Assembly: GCF_002007485.1 (NCBI RefSeq)
Contig: NZ_CP015820.1
Span: 558,001 to 622,000 of the forward strand
DNA from: Ditibartonella apihabitans
GTDB taxonomy: Bacteria > Pseudomonadota > Alphaproteobacteria > Rhizobiales > Rhizobiaceae
DNA length: 64,000 nt
Reading direction: 5' to 3'
Under the pieces are notes generated by a model that searched no databases, had not been told where the DNA came from, and was given only the letters and a program-made list of their open reading frames with translations. A program made the translations under genes and the position numbers. Below, one piece after another: positions 1-10,860 of this stretch. Position 1 is the stretch's first letter. Each line of letters begins with the position of its first letter.

Positions 1-19
1 AATCGTGCGGAAAAAATGG

Positions 20-511
20 TCAGGCGACGGAATCGATGTCTTCCGCACTCAAACCATCGGGAATAATTGTAACAGGAATGGGAAACGCGCTTCCTTTTGC
101 CGCAATGGACTGCACAAGAGGCCCTGGTCCTTCAGCCCCCGATCCGGCCGCAAGCACAAGAACCGCAATATCCTGATCACTTTCAATAAGCTTGACGATT
201 TCAGCAGCCTTTTGCCCCTCGCAAATTTTGGTTTCCGTCTCTATCCCTAGATTTTCCCTTACCTCTGCAGAAATTGCCGATAAGGTCTGGCGCGCCTGCT
301 CATGGGATTCAGCGCGCATAATATCACCAACACCAAGGAAATGCTGGAATTCCGAACTGTCGATAACATAAAGCAAAATCAACCTTCCGCCGGTGTTTTT
401 TGCCCGCCTTGATGCGTAGGCGACAGCACGGCGGCATTCCGGTGTCTCATCAATAATTGCCAGAAATTTTCGCTTATGACCGTATTGGCGACTTAATCGT
501 TTTGATAACAT
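20..511 (-). CDS. Universal stress protein (UspA family)
   Basis: A 163-residue single-domain Usp. Usp proteins are cytoplasmic alpha/beta proteins that bind nucleotides or dimerise and accumulate under stress. After a short basic N-terminus, a beta strand (FLAIIDETPECRRAVAYA) opens the fold as in UspA, and another strand near residue 115 (AVLVLAAGSGAEGPGPLVQ) leads to a glycine-rich loop resembling the ATP-type Usp signature G2xG9G(S/T). Only six bases separate it from the upstream sensor kinase, so the two are probably co-transcribed. Specific function is unknown; family assignment is secure, ATP binding is inferred. Confidence 0.85.
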   Translation of the reverse strand: MLSKRLSRQYGHKRKFLAIIDETPECRRAVAYASRRAKNTGGRLILLYVIDSSEFQHFLGVGDIMRAESHEQARQTLSAISAEVRENLGIETETKICEGQKAAEIVKLIESDQDIAVLVLAAGSGAEGPGPLVQSIAAKGSAFPIPVTIIPDGLSAEDIDSVA

Positions 512-517
512 GTCTGT

Positions 518-1606
518 TCACCTGCTGGCAGCATTATCGGGAGCGAGCTGAATATGGCATATCAGCCCCTTAGGCGCATAATCAATTTTCACGTCATTAT
601 GCGGATTATAGCTCAAACTCCGTTCAATCAGCGTTGAACCGAACCCCTTTTTATGATGGGAGGAAATTTCAGGTCCGTCGCTTTCACTCCACTTCAGATT
701 GATAATTCCGTCTTTCGAGAGAGACCAATTCACCGAAACATGGCCGGAGGCAACCGAAAGCGCTCCATATTTGATCGCATTGGTCATAAGCTCGTGAAGC
801 GTTAAAGCAAGCGCCAGCGCCGCCTTTTCCGATACATTGACCTTGGGGCCACCGATTTTGATATTGCCATAAGTTTCCATGGCAACTGCCATAGTATTTT
901 CAACAAGTATCTTGAGGTCGCTTTTTTTCCCGCTATCCTCTTTCAAAGTGCTTTGCGCCTCGGCAATTGCTCTGAGTCTTGCCCCCACTTTTTCGCTCGC
1001 ACTTTCAAGATCGGAGCTGCTCTTGAGTGTTTGTGCAACCACCGCATTGACCATGGCCAAAATATTTTTAACGCGGTGGGCCGATTCGCCGGCAAGGATA
1101 TGTAACTGGTTTTCGAAATTGATGCGTTCTGTGATATCAATGCCCTGAACATAGATACCGATAACCTCACCATCGCTATTCTTGATCGGTTGATGGATGA
1201 AATCGACATAATGCAAAACAGGTTCTTCGCTGCCCGGTCGTTCAATGAGAAGCGGGACACTTGCACCACGGAACGGCTCTTTGGTTTCCCAAACCTGATC
1301 AAGAAGAGCAATGAAGCCTTGTCGGGGAATTTCCGGCATGGCTTCCGCGACGGTACGCCCGATTAATTCTCTGCTACCGACAAGTTCCATAAAGGCATTG
1401 TTGACAAGATAAAAACGATGATCCCGATTGAGCAAAACTATGACAAAGCCCGGTGCCTGCTGGACAAGGTCTTTTAAAAAATCGATTTCGGCAATAAAGC
1501 GGGAACGCTCGCCTTCAAGCTTATCGTGGAACTCCGGTTTGGTAGTCTTGTTATTGTCTGTTTTTCTATTTTCGGTTTTTAAAGAAAACGTCACACAATA
1601 TTCCAA
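518..1606 (-). CDS. PAS-domain sensor histidine kinase, HWE/HisKA_2 family
   Basis: A 362-residue soluble kinase with no membrane segment. A PAS domain covers roughly residues 45-165 (QAPGFVIVLLNRDHRFYLVNN, then a PAC-like stretch). The phospho-acceptor H-box is around His177 (ESAHRVKNILAMVNAVV). The N-box reads LHELMTNAIKYGALS and a later WSE gives the WxE signature of HWE kinases, which are common in Hyphomicrobiales light and stress sensors such as LovhK. The conventional PAS cysteine of LOV domains is not evident, so flavin binding is not supported. The likely output is a general-stress PhyR-type pathway, by analogy only. It is followed after six bases by a universal stress protein gene. 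Confidence 0.85.
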   Translation of the reverse strand: MEYCVTFSLKTENRKTDNNKTTKPEFHDKLEGERSRFIAEIDFLKDLVQQAPGFVIVLLNRDHRFYLVNNAFMELVGSRELIGRTVAEAMPEIPRQGFIALLDQVWETKEPFRGASVPLLIERPGSEEPVLHYVDFIHQPIKNSDGEVIGIYVQGIDITERINFENQLHILAGESAHRVKNILAMVNAVVAQTLKSSSDLESASEKVGARLRAIAEAQSTLKEDSGKKSDLKILVENTMAVAMETYGNIKIGGPKVNVSEKAALALALTLHELMTNAIKYGALSVASGHVSVNWSLSKDGIINLKWSESDGPEISSHHKKGFGSTLIERSLSYNPHNDVKIDYAPKGLICHIQLAPDNAASR

Positions 1607-1680
1607 TCGAAAATTGACACTATTTTCAAATTTAGTGCAATTCGCTTTTTGTGCAAACTATTTTTGGCGGCGGACTTCAA

Positions 1681-1713
1681 GATGAAGGTGCTTTTATTTA
1701 AAGCACCTTCATC
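1681..1713 (-). terminator. Strong inverted repeat downstream of trpS
   Basis: Two perfect 14-base arms (GATGAAGGTGCTTT and its complement) flank a 5-base loop, lying 16 bases past the trpS stop codon. There is no clear U-tract after it on the minus strand, so it may terminate weakly or protect the 3' end. It separates the glnD-murJ-trpS block from the sensor kinase gene. Confidence 0.55.
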
Positions 1714-1729
1714 ATCATTGTTTTGAAAC

Positions 1730-2806
1730 TCATCCTTGAAGGAAGCCCACAATATCGCGCACATGTTTCATTGTATCTTCGGCAAGAACGCTCGCACGTT
1801 CCGCACCTTCTCTTAAAACCTGATCAATATAGGAAGGCTCGTTATTGAGACGACGCAATTCTTCTGTAACCGGCGACAATTTGCTGACAGCCAAATCTAC
1901 AAGTGCAGGTTTGAATTCGGAAAACTGTTTACCGGCAAATTCTTCTATAACGGCTTTTTTGTCACATCCGGAAAGAGCTGCATAAATCCCTACGAGGTTA
2001 TCGGCTTCCGGCCGGTCATTCAGGCCCTCAACAGTGTCAGGCAATGGCTCCGAATCGGTTTTTGCCTTTTTGATTTTTTTGGAAATATCGTCAGCCGTGT
2101 CGATGAGGTTGATACGCGACAAATCGGACGGGTCGGATTTCGACATTTTTTTCGTTCCGTCACGCAGTGACATGACACGTGTGGCGGAGCCGCCGATCAA
2201 CCCTTCAGTGAGCGGAAAGAAACCGTTGACGGTCTCGTCACCGACCTGCATTTCAACACCCACGCCGAGTTCGGCAATGCGTTCGGAATAATCATTATTG
2301 AATTTTTGTGCGATGTCGCGGGTAAGCTCGATGTGCTGTTTCTGGTCTTCCCCGACAGGGACTTTTGTGGCGCGATAAACCAGAATGTCGGCAGCCATCA
2401 AACTCGGATAGGCAAAGAGGCCGAGAGAAGCATTTTCACGATCTTTTCCCGCTTTGTCTTTAAACTGGGTCATACGGTTCATCCAGCCGATGCGGGCAAC
2501 GCAATTGAAAATCCATGCAAGCTCGGCATGCTGATGAACGCGTGACTGGTTGAACACAATGTGGTGTTTCGGGTCAATTCCGGCTGCCAGAAATGCTGCT
2601 GTCACTTCGCGCGTTGAACGCATCAAATCATGCGGATCGGGGTTGACAGTGAGTGCATGCATATCAACCACGCAATAGATACATTCATAGTCTTTTTGCA
2701 ATTCAACCCAACGCTTGATCGCACCGAGATAATTTCCCAGATGAAGATTTCCGGTCGCTTGAACTCCAGAAAAAACACGTTGTTTGAATGTGCTCATAAT
2801 AGACAA
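1730..2806 (-). CDS. trpS: Tryptophanyl-tRNA synthetase
   Basis: A class I aminoacyl-tRNA synthetase charging tRNA-Trp with tryptophan in the cytoplasm. The 358-residue length is typical. The HIGH-type motif appears as [11 protein letters not shown] near residue 17, and the KMSKS loop as [10 protein letters not shown] near residue 218. The second methionine ([13 protein letters not shown], 9 bases downstream) fits family N-termini equally well. It follows murJ by 65 bases in the glnD-murJ-trpS arrangement seen in related alphaproteobacteria, suggesting one transcript. Confidence 0.97.
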   Translation of the reverse strand: MSIMSTFKQRVFSGVQATGNLHLGNYLGAIKRWVELQKDYECIYCVVDMHALTVNPDPHDLMRSTREVTAAFLAAGIDPKHHIVFNQSRVHQHAELAWIFNCVARIGWMNRMTQFKDKAGKDRENASLGLFAYPSLMAADILVYRATKVPVGEDQKQHIELTRDIAQKFNNDYSERIAELGVGVEMQVGDETVNGFFPLTEGLIGGSATRVMSLRDGTKKMSKSDPSDLSRINLIDTADDISKKIKKAKTDSEPLPDTVEGLNDRPEADNLVGIYAALSGCDKKAVIEEFAGKQFSEFKPALVDLAVSKLSPVTEELRRLNNEPSYIDQVLREGAERASVLAEDTMKHVRDIVGFLQG

Positions 2807-2871
2807 TCCGATCTTTCAAAAAATTATAACTGTTTGTGTCAAAGCTTTCTGTTGAAAGCATTTGAAAACCT

Positions 2872-4434
2872 TTAGCGCTTGCGCAGCAATCCTCTTTTAA
2901 GCAACGATATATTTGTTGCACCGAAAAGAAATGCAGAACCGAAATAGACTATTATGGCTCCAAATACCAGAGCAAGTACGCCGCTTGCACGATAAGCTAA
3001 CGGAGCTTTTGCCGACAGCGGATAATCAAGATAGCCGACAGCATAATGGAGGGCGATTGCCATGACCAATGTCGCGAGCAATATTCTTGGAATACGCTTT
3101 AAAAGAACTTTATCGCGTCCCCATTGGCGCCTTCTGACAAGAGTGATGAACAGTAAAACGGCATTGACCCAGCCGGCCGATATTTCGGCTATGGCTATTC
3201 CACGGGCCGATAAGACCGGAAAGAGCGTCAAAGCAAGTGATATATTGACGACCACCGAAATTCCGGCAAAAATCATTGGTGTTTTGGTGTCTTCACGGGC
3301 GAAGAAACCCGGAATGAATGCTTTTATCAATACAAAAGCCGGAAGACCCAGACCATATATGCATAAAATTCCTGCAACGATTGTCGTTGATTGGGAAGAA
3401 AAATGCCCGCGTTCGAACAATAGGCGCACAATCGGTTCTGCCATAACCAAAAAAGCGGCAGCAGCAGGTAAGGTCAAAAGCAGAGTGAATTCGACAGACC
3501 GGTTTTGTAAGTTATCGGCTTCTTTCAGATTGCCACTTCTGAGTGCACGGGAAAGTTCGGGTAAAAGTACTGTGGCAACGGCAATGCCGACAACACCCAA
3601 TGGAAGTTGATAAAGCCGGTCGGCATAAACAAGTGAGGAGACAGCGCCCGATTGTGCAGAAGCAATATTGGTATTGATGAGGAGGTTAATCTGTGTGATG
3701 CCGCCGGTAATCGCTGCCGGTAATGCAAGCCAGAGGAGGCGGCGAACATTTTCGGTGAATTTCGGGAGGCGAAAACCGATTTTCATACCGGCATTAGCAA
3801 CGGCAATCCACACAATAACGAGTTGCACAATACCGGAGGCCATCACGCCCCATGAAAGATCAATACCGACATGCCAGGGGTCAAGCTTATAGACCCATGC
3901 GTAAAAGAGAACGCCGATCAGAATAATATTGAGAAAAACCGGTGCGATTGCCGCAGCAAAATAGCGGTGAAGAGAATTGAGCATTCCGCCCATCATTGCC
4001 GCCAGTGACATGCAGGCAAGATAGGGGAACATGATCACGGCAAAACGTATGGTTGCATTGAATTTTGTTGCATCATCGGTAAAGCCCGGTGCGATGACAT
4101 AACGCACCAGAAAAGGCATGGATAACTCCATGATGATCGTGAGGATCAATAATATCGAAAACAGCACACCGAAGACTTCTTCGGAAAAACGCCGTGCACT
4201 GTCGACACCGTCTTCTTCTATCTGCTTGGCAAACAAGGGCACAAAGGCAGAATTGAATGCACCTTCTGCAAAGAGGCGCCGGAATGTATTGGGGAAACGG
4301 AAGGCCGCGTTGAACGCGTCGGCCACAGGCCCTGTTCCAACAGCCGCTGCCATAAGCATTTCTCTGACAAAGCCGAACAGACGACTCATCAACGTGCCGG
4401 ATGCAACGGTCGCGAATTGTTTGATGAGGCTCAT
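2872..4434 (-). CDS. murJ: Lipid II flippase MurJ (MviN)
   Basis: A 520-residue polytopic inner-membrane protein of the MOP superfamily that flips lipid II for peptidoglycan synthesis. The N-terminus [27 protein letters not shown] is diagnostic, as is the conserved [14 protein letters not shown] segment near residue 57. Around 14 hydrophobic segments follow and the C-terminus is short and basic. Its start overlaps the glnD stop by four bases (ATGA), so translation is probably coupled. This is an essential gene in most bacteria; nothing looks broken. Confidence 0.97.
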   Translation of the reverse strand: MSLIKQFATVASGTLMSRLFGFVREMLMAAAVGTGPVADAFNAAFRFPNTFRRLFAEGAFNSAFVPLFAKQIEEDGVDSARRFSEEVFGVLFSILLILTIIMELSMPFLVRYVIAPGFTDDATKFNATIRFAVIMFPYLACMSLAAMMGGMLNSLHRYFAAAIAPVFLNIILIGVLFYAWVYKLDPWHVGIDLSWGVMASGIVQLVIVWIAVANAGMKIGFRLPKFTENVRRLLWLALPAAITGGITQINLLINTNIASAQSGAVSSLVYADRLYQLPLGVVGIAVATVLLPELSRALRSGNLKEADNLQNRSVEFTLLLTLPAAAAFLVMAEPIVRLLFERGHFSSQSTTIVAGILCIYGLGLPAFVLIKAFIPGFFAREDTKTPMIFAGISVVVNISLALTLFPVLSARGIAIAEISAGWVNAVLLFITLVRRRQWGRDKVLLKRIPRILLATLVMAIALHYAVGYLDYPLSAKAPLAYRASGVLALVFGAIIVYFGSAFLFGATNISLLKRGLLRKR

Positions 4435-7214
4435 GTTCTTTTTATATTTTCCATTTGTTCAGCAGCAATAAGAGCCAGTAATTTGCGGCGTATAGCAGCC
4501 TGTTTTTGCGGGTTGATAATTTGATGACGGAAAAGATCATTGACATAAAAATTGTCGATAACCTTTTCTCCGAAGGTCGTAATATGTGCAGAAGCAATGT
4601 CAAGCGAAAGATCGGATAGCGTTTTTGTAATTTCAAAAAGTAGCCCTGGTCTGTCGAGACCCTCGATTTCTATGACGCTGAATTTGTCCGACAGCGTATT
4701 ATTGATCTCCACACTTGGTGTAACGTCAAAGGCCTTGGCTGCACGGCGCGGTTTGGCGCGTTGTGCAATCACTTCCGGCAGGCGGATGGTTCCCTTCAAG
4801 GCATCTTCTATCATTTTACCGACACGTTTTGCCCGCCTTGTTTCATCATCATCAAGCTCGAATTCGCGGGTGATCAGAATGATATCAAGAGCGCGGCCAT
4901 CTGTGGTGGTAAAAATTTGGGCGTCGACAATATTGCCGCCAGCAGCAGCGCATGCACCGGTAACAATGGAAAGAACCCGCGGATGATCAGGCGCAAGAAT
5001 TGTAAGCTCTGTGACACCGGCAAAACGGTGCGGGTCCGACATTGTTGCAAGCGGGGCGTTGCGTTTATCGGCATCGCGGATAAAATTGGCTTGCCGGACC
5101 TGATCTTCCGGTGAAACCGTTAACCAGTAGTTCGGGTATTGCAGGCCGATATAATGTTGTTTTTCAGCTTCGCTCCAATTTTCAAGTGCATTATAAAGGC
5201 GTTCTTTCGAGGCGTTGATGCGGTCGGTCCTTGGAACTTGTGAAAAACCTCCGGTCAGAACAATTTCAGTCTCGTGATAAAGTGTGCGTAACAATTGCCC
5301 TTTCCAGCCATTCCATACACCGGGACCAACAGCTTTGATATCACATATGGTCAAAACCAGCAGCAATTTGAGCCTGTCGGTTGTCTGAACAATATTGGTA
5401 AAGTCTTCGATTGTTTTACGGTCATTGAGATCACGTGACTGGGCAACCATACTCATGGTGAGATGTTCTTTGATGAGCCATGCAACAAGCTCTGTATCAG
5501 CTCGCGACAGTCCGAAACGCGGGCAAAGCTTGCGGGCAATTTTTGCGCCCGCAGTCGAATGGTCTTCCGGCCTTCCTTTGGCAATGTCGTGTAAAAATAA
5601 AGCAACAAAAAGAATCGTCCGCTCTTTTTTGAACGTTGGCACAATTGCCGAAGCAAGTGGATGATCCTGATAAACTTCGCCATGATCGATCTCGCTAAGA
5701 TAGGCGATACAGCGCAACAAATGTTCGTCTACAGTGTAATGGTGATACATGTTGAATTGCATCATCGCGACAATCTTGCCGAAATCGGGGATGAATTTAC
5801 CCAAAACGCCGGATTCATTCATTCGCCGCAAGATGAGTGACGGGTTGCGGGGCGAGGTCAGAATGGCAATAAAAAGCCGGTTTGCTTCTTTGTCGTCACG
5901 CACTTTCTGGGTGATGAGCCCGAGCGAACGGGAGGCTTCCTGCACAGCATGGGGATGGCATTCCAGCCCGTGAATATCGGATAAATAAAAAAGGCGGATA
6001 AGATTGACCGGATCGCGGATAAAAACATCATCATCATCGATATTGATGCGTTGTGTATCTACGACAAAGCCTGGATAATCGGCAAATTTTTTCTTGCGAC
6101 GGGAAAATGTCAAAAATACCCGATTTAATCCCGGAACCGGTTTTGCATATTCTTCTTCGAGTGCCGCTGAAACAATTCGCGTCAAATCACCAACCTGTTT
6201 GGCAACAAGAAAATAATGCTTCATAAAGCGTTCGACATCTTCCATTCCGGGGTGGGCGGTATAGCCCAGACGATGGGCAATATCGCGCTGGATATCAAAA
6301 GACAACCGCTCCTGTGCCTTGCCGGTTAGAAAATGCATATGACAACGAACGGCCCATAAAAAATCGTCGGCTTTTTTGAAAATACGAAGCTCGGCTTTGG
6401 ATAACACGCCAAGTGTTACAAGTTTGTCGGTCGAGGTGATACGATAATGGTATTTGGCAATCCACATCAGGGTTTGTAAATCGCGCTGACCGCCTTTGCT
6501 TTCTTTAACATTCGGTTCGACCAGATAACGTGTTTCACCGGCTTTTTTGTGACGAAGGTCGCGTTCCAGAAGTTTTGCCCGAATAAAAGCCGGAGAAGTT
6601 CCTTTGACAACTTCGTCTTCGAAGCGGCGCATCAATTCGGTGAAAATCCCCCGATTACCGATCAGAAAACGCGCTTCAAGGAGGGCGGTTCTCGCGGTCA
6701 TATCCTCTTTTGCCATGCGGATTGAATCGTCGATATTTCTTGTTGCATGGCCGACTTTAAGGCCAACATCCCATAGCATATAGAGAATATATTCCATCAC
6801 CTGTTCGCCCCATGGTGTCTGTTTCCATGGCAGCAAAAAATGAAGATCTATATCGGAATGCGGCGCTAAGGTTCCGCGTCCATAACCACCAACTGCGACA
6901 AGAGCAATGCGTTCACCGCTTGAAGGGTTGGGAAGGGGATAAACTCTTTCGATAACAAAATTATAAAGTGTTGTGATGACGGTATCGATGAGCAAACTTA
7001 ACCGGCGGGCGCATTGGCGCCCTTTACCGTTTTGTTGAAGAATAATTTCCGCTTCTTTTTGTCCATCAGCAATAGTCGCCTTTAAAAGTGAAACAATTTT
7101 CGGTTTGATTTTCAAACCTATGTCTGCACCCTCTTCATTTTTGATGAGTTCTTCCATTTTTTGACGAAGATCTTTTTCTTCAATCAGAACAAGATTTTTT
7201 GTTGAAGTGCTCAT
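4431..7214 (-). CDS. glnD: Bifunctional [protein-PII] uridylyltransferase/UR enzyme
   Basis: The nitrogen-status sensor that uridylylates PII proteins when glutamine is low and removes UMP when it is high. It is 927 residues, full length. Domains in order: a nucleotidyltransferase domain with [18 protein letters not shown] near residue 110, a GlnE/GlnD helical linker, an HD domain with [16 protein letters not shown] near residue 545, and two C-terminal ACT domains ([19 protein letters not shown] and [19 protein letters not shown]) that bind glutamine. It heads the murJ-trpS block and is divergent from the HAD gene. Confidence 0.97.
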   Translation of the reverse strand: MSTSTKNLVLIEEKDLRQKMEELIKNEEGADIGLKIKPKIVSLLKATIADGQKEAEIILQQNGKGRQCARRLSLLIDTVITTLYNFVIERVYPLPNPSSGERIALVAVGGYGRGTLAPHSDIDLHFLLPWKQTPWGEQVMEYILYMLWDVGLKVGHATRNIDDSIRMAKEDMTARTALLEARFLIGNRGIFTELMRRFEDEVVKGTSPAFIRAKLLERDLRHKKAGETRYLVEPNVKESKGGQRDLQTLMWIAKYHYRITSTDKLVTLGVLSKAELRIFKKADDFLWAVRCHMHFLTGKAQERLSFDIQRDIAHRLGYTAHPGMEDVERFMKHYFLVAKQVGDLTRIVSAALEEEYAKPVPGLNRVFLTFSRRKKKFADYPGFVVDTQRINIDDDDVFIRDPVNLIRLFYLSDIHGLECHPHAVQEASRSLGLITQKVRDDKEANRLFIAILTSPRNPSLILRRMNESGVLGKFIPDFGKIVAMMQFNMYHHYTVDEHLLRCIAYLSEIDHGEVYQDHPLASAIVPTFKKERTILFVALFLHDIAKGRPEDHSTAGAKIARKLCPRFGLSRADTELVAWLIKEHLTMSMVAQSRDLNDRKTIEDFTNIVQTTDRLKLLLVLTICDIKAVGPGVWNGWKGQLLRTLYHETEIVLTGGFSQVPRTDRINASKERLYNALENWSEAEKQHYIGLQYPNYWLTVSPEDQVRQANFIRDADKRNAPLATMSDPHRFAGVTELTILAPDHPRVLSIVTGACAAAGGNIVDAQIFTTTDGRALDIILITREFELDDDETRRAKRVGKMIEDALKGTIRLPEVIAQRAKPRRAAKAFDVTPSVEINNTLSDKFSVIEIEGLDRPGLLFEITKTLSDLSLDIASAHITTFGEKVIDNFYVNDLFRHQIINPQKQAAIRRKLLALIAAEQMENIKRT

Positions 7215-7418
7215 TATTGACCGATCTGCTTCTGACGCATTTTTGTAACTGGAAAGGAATCTAGACTATATTTGAAGTTCTTGGAATAGCCTATATTTGT
7301 GAGCCCACGAGAAAGAGGATGACATCATCCTCGTCTTGCGTTAGGTGTCTAGGCAATATTTCTGCGAAGGTCTGAAATTCCGACAGATGGCGAGTTTCTA
7401 ATAGGGTATGGTAGCAAG

Positions 7419-8264
7419 ATGGAAGAACCTGAAAATTTACAGGAAATAATCGACCGTTATGATGCTGTTTTTTGTGATGTGTGGGGTGTTATTCATAATG
7501 GCGTTCACGCTTTTAAAGAAGCTGTTGCAGCTTTGATCAAAGTCAGACAATCCGGAAAATCGGTCATATTGCTCACCAATTCGCCCCGTCCGCATGACGG
7601 TGTGGCGAAGCAGTTGGCTTCCTTGAAAATCGGCCCCGAAGTTTATGATGACATTGTTACTTCCGGTGATGCAACGCGTCATCTCATCAAGGAAGCACCG
7701 AGGAAAGTTTTCCATATCGGGCCAGAGCGTGACCTTGTCTTGTTTGACGGGCTTGATGTCGAGCTTGTTGAAGAATTCGAGGCAACATCAATCGTCTGTA
7801 CAGGACTTTTCGACGACGAGCATGAAGAGCCGGATGATTATCATGATCTTTTGCTCAGATTAAGATCGAAGAATTTGCCTTTTATATGTGCCAATCCCGA
7901 CATTACCGTGCATCATGGCGACAAGATATTATGGTGCGCTGGTGCACTTGCGCGCGCTTATGAACAATTGGGCGGGCGTACATTGATTGCCGGCAAGCCG
8001 CATCGCCCGATTTATGATTTGGCTATGGACAAACTCGCCGAACGAAAAGGCAGAATAGCCAAAGACCGTATTCTCGCGATTGGGGACGGCATATTGACCG
8101 ACATGAAAGGCGGACAACAATATGGACTTGACACGCTTTATATCTCTGGCGGCATCCATCAGAATGAATATGCCAAAGATGGCGACATCAACCGTTCATT
8201 TCTGACCGAATTTTTAAACAAATATGGCAGCCAGCCTATTGCCACCATGTGGACGCTTAAATGA
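7419..8264 (+). CDS. HAD-superfamily subclass IIA phosphatase-like protein
   Basis: A 281-residue cytoplasmic HAD IIA protein of the type annotated TIGR01459 in alphaproteobacteria. Motif I reads FCDVWGVIHNG near residue 18, motif II reads LLTNSPRP near residue 51, and the C-terminal acidic motif is ILAIGDGILTDMKGG near residue 225. The substrate is not established; relatives are 4-nitrophenyl phosphatase or NagD-like. The stop overlaps the ribF start by four bases (ATGA), implying translational coupling to flavin-cofactor synthesis. A role as a nucleotide or pyridoxal phosphate phosphatase is possible but unproven. Confidence 0.85.
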   Translation: MEEPENLQEIIDRYDAVFCDVWGVIHNGVHAFKEAVAALIKVRQSGKSVILLTNSPRPHDGVAKQLASLKIGPEVYDDIVTSGDATRHLIKEAPRKVFHIGPERDLVLFDGLDVELVEEFEATSIVCTGLFDDEHEEPDDYHDLLLRLRSKNLPFICANPDITVHHGDKILWCAGALARAYEQLGGRTLIAGKPHRPIYDLAMDKLAERKGRIAKDRILAIGDGILTDMKGGQQYGLDTLYISGGIHQNEYAKDGDINRSFLTEFLNKYGSQPIATMWTLK

Positions 8265-9253
8265 CCAATAAATTTTTGCGGTTGAAAAATCTCGCTGCAT
8301 TGCCGGAAAGTCATAGGAATTCGGTTGTAGCAATTGGTAATTTTGATGGTGTCCATAGGGGCCATCAGGCAGTTTTGGAAAAGGCTCTCAATATTGGCAA
8401 ACGAACCGGCCGTCCGGCAATTGTTTATACATTCGAACCGCATCCCAAAAGCTTTTTTAAGCCGGAAAAGCCGGTTGATCGGCTCACACCGGCAGCAGAA
8501 AAAGCCAGAATACTGGAATTGATGGGATTTGATGGTGTTGTCGAACAGCACTTTGATGCAAAATTTGCTCACCTTACTGCCGAAGAATTTGTCAAACATA
8601 TTTTGTGCGAAAATTTTCATGCTTCGGCAGTGGTTACCGGAAGTGATTTCCATTTCGGAAGCAAGCGTGTCGGTACGCCTGATTATCTTGCCGATTGTGG
8701 AAAAAAACTGGGCTTTGCTGTTGTTAAAGTTCCGCCTTTTTGTGACGAAAACGGTCAAGTCATTTCTTCAAGCCGCATTCGTGCATTATTGGCTGACGGA
8801 AAAGTGGAGGAAGCAGCAGGCCTTCTCGGCTACCACTATACCGTTTGCTCGAAAGTTATTCATGGAGCAAAGCTCGGTCGGACATTAGGTTTTCCGACTG
8901 CCAATATGGCGCTTCCCGAAGAAACAGGCCTTGTTTTCGGAATCTATGCAATCCGCTTTCGCCGGAGTGACGGAACACTTTATGACGGGGTCGCAAGTTT
9001 CGGGAAAAGGCCGACAGTGGAGGGCGATGGTGTGCCATTGCTTGAGAGCTTTCTGTTTTCATTTGATGGCAATTTATACGATGAAACGGCATCTGTTTCC
9101 TTTTATTCATATTTGCGTGGAGAAAAGAAATTTGACGGTTTACAACCATTGATTGCCCAAATGAATAAAGATAAAGAAGAAGCCGAAGCAGCACTTTCTG
9201 CGGCTTCACCGCTGTCGGCATTGGACAGAAATTTTACATTTACCAATCGGTAA
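8261..9253 (+). CDS. ribF: Bifunctional riboflavin kinase/FAD synthetase
   Basis: Phosphorylates riboflavin to FMN and adenylylates FMN to FAD. It has 330 residues, as usual. The N-terminal nucleotidyltransferase carries AIGNFDGVHRGHQAVL near residue 25 and the SSSRIRALLADG segment near residue 169. The C-terminal kinase shows HGAKLGRTLGFPTANM near residue 203 and a GVASFGKRPT stretch. It is translationally coupled to the upstream HAD gene. The two domains look intact. Confidence 0.96.
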   Translation: MTNKFLRLKNLAALPESHRNSVVAIGNFDGVHRGHQAVLEKALNIGKRTGRPAIVYTFEPHPKSFFKPEKPVDRLTPAAEKARILELMGFDGVVEQHFDAKFAHLTAEEFVKHILCENFHASAVVTGSDFHFGSKRVGTPDYLADCGKKLGFAVVKVPPFCDENGQVISSSRIRALLADGKVEEAAGLLGYHYTVCSKVIHGAKLGRTLGFPTANMALPEETGLVFGIYAIRFRRSDGTLYDGVASFGKRPTVEGDGVPLLESFLFSFDGNLYDETASVSFYSYLRGEKKFDGLQPLIAQMNKDKEEAEAALSAASPLSALDRNFTFTNR

Positions 9254-9399
9254 CGATAGGCCAACAACATTTCTGAGAAAATAAAGTTTTAAGACATTCT
9301 TAAAATGTTGATTGAATATTTATGATTGGCCAGTTTGCAAAGAGTTGGTGTTTGGCAGTGTTTAATCAGCTGCTTTGTCAAAGCGTCTGGAGTGTATAG

Positions 9400-10308
9400 G
9401 TGTCGGATAATATATTGAAAGTAGTTTTCGCAGGCATGACCGGCTTGATGACGATTTCATGTTTTCAGGCAAATGCAGAAGAGCTATACGATTACCAGAC
9501 GGGAAAAGTTACCAATGTTTCGGCTGAACAACGTGCGGTCGACGACCAAAATTATCGTTCGACAGCACCGGCCAAAAAACATTTCTACAGCGGAAACTGG
9601 TCGCTAACCCTTGGCGCATCGGTTTATGAAGCCCCGAAATTCGAAGGGGATGACACCTACGACATCGCTGTTGACCCGATTTTTTCCATAGGCAAAAGGG
9701 GTGGTGACGATCGTTTCTCTTCGCGCAACGATAATATGTCTTTTGCTTTGTTGGAAAAGAGCCTTATTCGTCTTGGTGTTGTGGGAAAAATTTTGCAAGA
9801 GCGTGACAGTGACACGTCAGGCGATCTCAAGGGGTTAAAACGGGTGAAATGGGGCGGCGAGATTGGTGGCTTTGCCGAAATCTATCCGCTCGATTGGCTG
9901 CGGGCGAGAGCAGAAGTGCGTAAAGGTATACGCAGTCATAATGGTGTTACGTCCGACATTGCTGTTGACGTCTATAAAAATTTGACACCTTCTGTACAGG
10001 TTTCCGGCGGGCCGCGCGCTTTTTACGCGACACAAGACTATTTCAAAACCTATTACGGCGTTGATGCAGAAGAATCTCTTCGTTCGGGGTTGAAAGAATT
10101 TCATCCCGATAGTGGCTGGGGGTCCTTTGGTGCCGGTGGTGCAATTACCTGGAAAGCCACAAACAAAATTACAACCAGTGTGTTTGGCGAATATAAGCGG
10201 TTAACTGGCGATGCCGGTGATTCATCTCTCGTTTTCCAACGTGGGGACAAGAACCAGTTTACCATGGGTATTTCGGCATCTTATCGTTTTGATTTTACAT
10301 TGCGCTGA
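9400..10308 (+). CDS. MipA/OmpV family outer-membrane protein
   Basis: A 302-residue protein starting at GTG. It has an N-terminal hydrophobic signal segment (VVFAGMTGLMTISC, cleavage likely after QANA near residue 26). The rest is beta-rich with alternating hydrophobic residues and ends in a terminal aromatic-containing strand (ASYRFDFTLR), typical of barrels inserted by BamA. The segment WSLTLGASVYEAPKFEGDDTYD matches the MipA/OmpV start. In other bacteria MipA scaffolds peptidoglycan enzymes, whereas many alphaproteobacterial members have unknown roles. It appears monocistronic. Confidence 0.85.
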   Translation: MSDNILKVVFAGMTGLMTISCFQANAEELYDYQTGKVTNVSAEQRAVDDQNYRSTAPAKKHFYSGNWSLTLGASVYEAPKFEGDDTYDIAVDPIFSIGKRGGDDRFSSRNDNMSFALLEKSLIRLGVVGKILQERDSDTSGDLKGLKRVKWGGEIGGFAEIYPLDWLRARAEVRKGIRSHNGVTSDIAVDVYKNLTPSVQVSGGPRAFYATQDYFKTYYGVDAEESLRSGLKEFHPDSGWGSFGAGGAITWKATNKITTSVFGEYKRLTGDAGDSSLVFQRGDKNQFTMGISASYRFDFTLR

Positions 10309-10414
10309 AAAAGCGGGTTAAAGATAGATAAAGCTGCAAACGCAGAGCAATAGAGCAATGCTTTATGTGAAAGTTTATTGCCAGCGTTTTGGCACAAAAG
10401 CTTGAAAAGCAGTG

Positions 10415-10624
10415 TTACCGGTTATCAACTGCAGTGTTTATCAACGGGCTATTGCCGTTCATTTCAATCAATTTGGAAAATTCGTCAACACAAATGGCAG
10501 AGATGACAACGGCTGCTGCCAGTGTAACTATAATAACCAGAAAATATTCGAATACGCTATAAACGAAATGCGACCTTCTTGTGTAAGTCGACAGTTGCAA
10601 TGCATCCGAACTGTGTTTGAGCAT
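10415..10624 (-). CDS. Small single-pass membrane protein, unknown
   Basis: A 69-residue protein with one long hydrophobic helix (VFEYFLVIIVTLAAAVVISAI, about residues 25-45) between a basic N-terminal part and a polar C-terminal tail, suggesting N-in topology. A convincing ribosome binding site (AAGGTGA) lies seven bases before the ATG on the minus strand, which is why I prefer it to the opposite-strand frame at 10412-10654. I do not recognise a family. It lies alone between the OmpV-like gene and an FMN reductase gene. Confidence 0.55.
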   Translation of the reverse strand: MLKHSSDALQLSTYTRRSHFVYSVFEYFLVIIVTLAAAVVISAICVDEFSKLIEMNGNSPLINTAVDNR

Positions 10625-10860
10625 TGTGCTTCACCTTTCAACAGACTCTGGTAGTGTCTTTCATAGTGCCCCAAAAGGAAGCTTTATCGAAATTAAAATT
10701 AAGGTCGGGAAGTGCTTTTCAGATTCATGGTTAAAAAACAATAAATTTTATTGTCAATCAAATGATGACAGTGTGTCGAACGATCTTCATTTTGAAACAT
10801 GATGAAAAAATCCTATTTAATTAAAGAATGCAGAACACCTAAAAAATGATAGAGGAAAAA

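Noticed and set aside
10412-10654. 80-residue plus-strand frame opposite the small membrane protein
   Set aside because: Poor start context and no hydrophobic or domain pattern, while the minus-strand frame has a strong site and a clean membrane helix.
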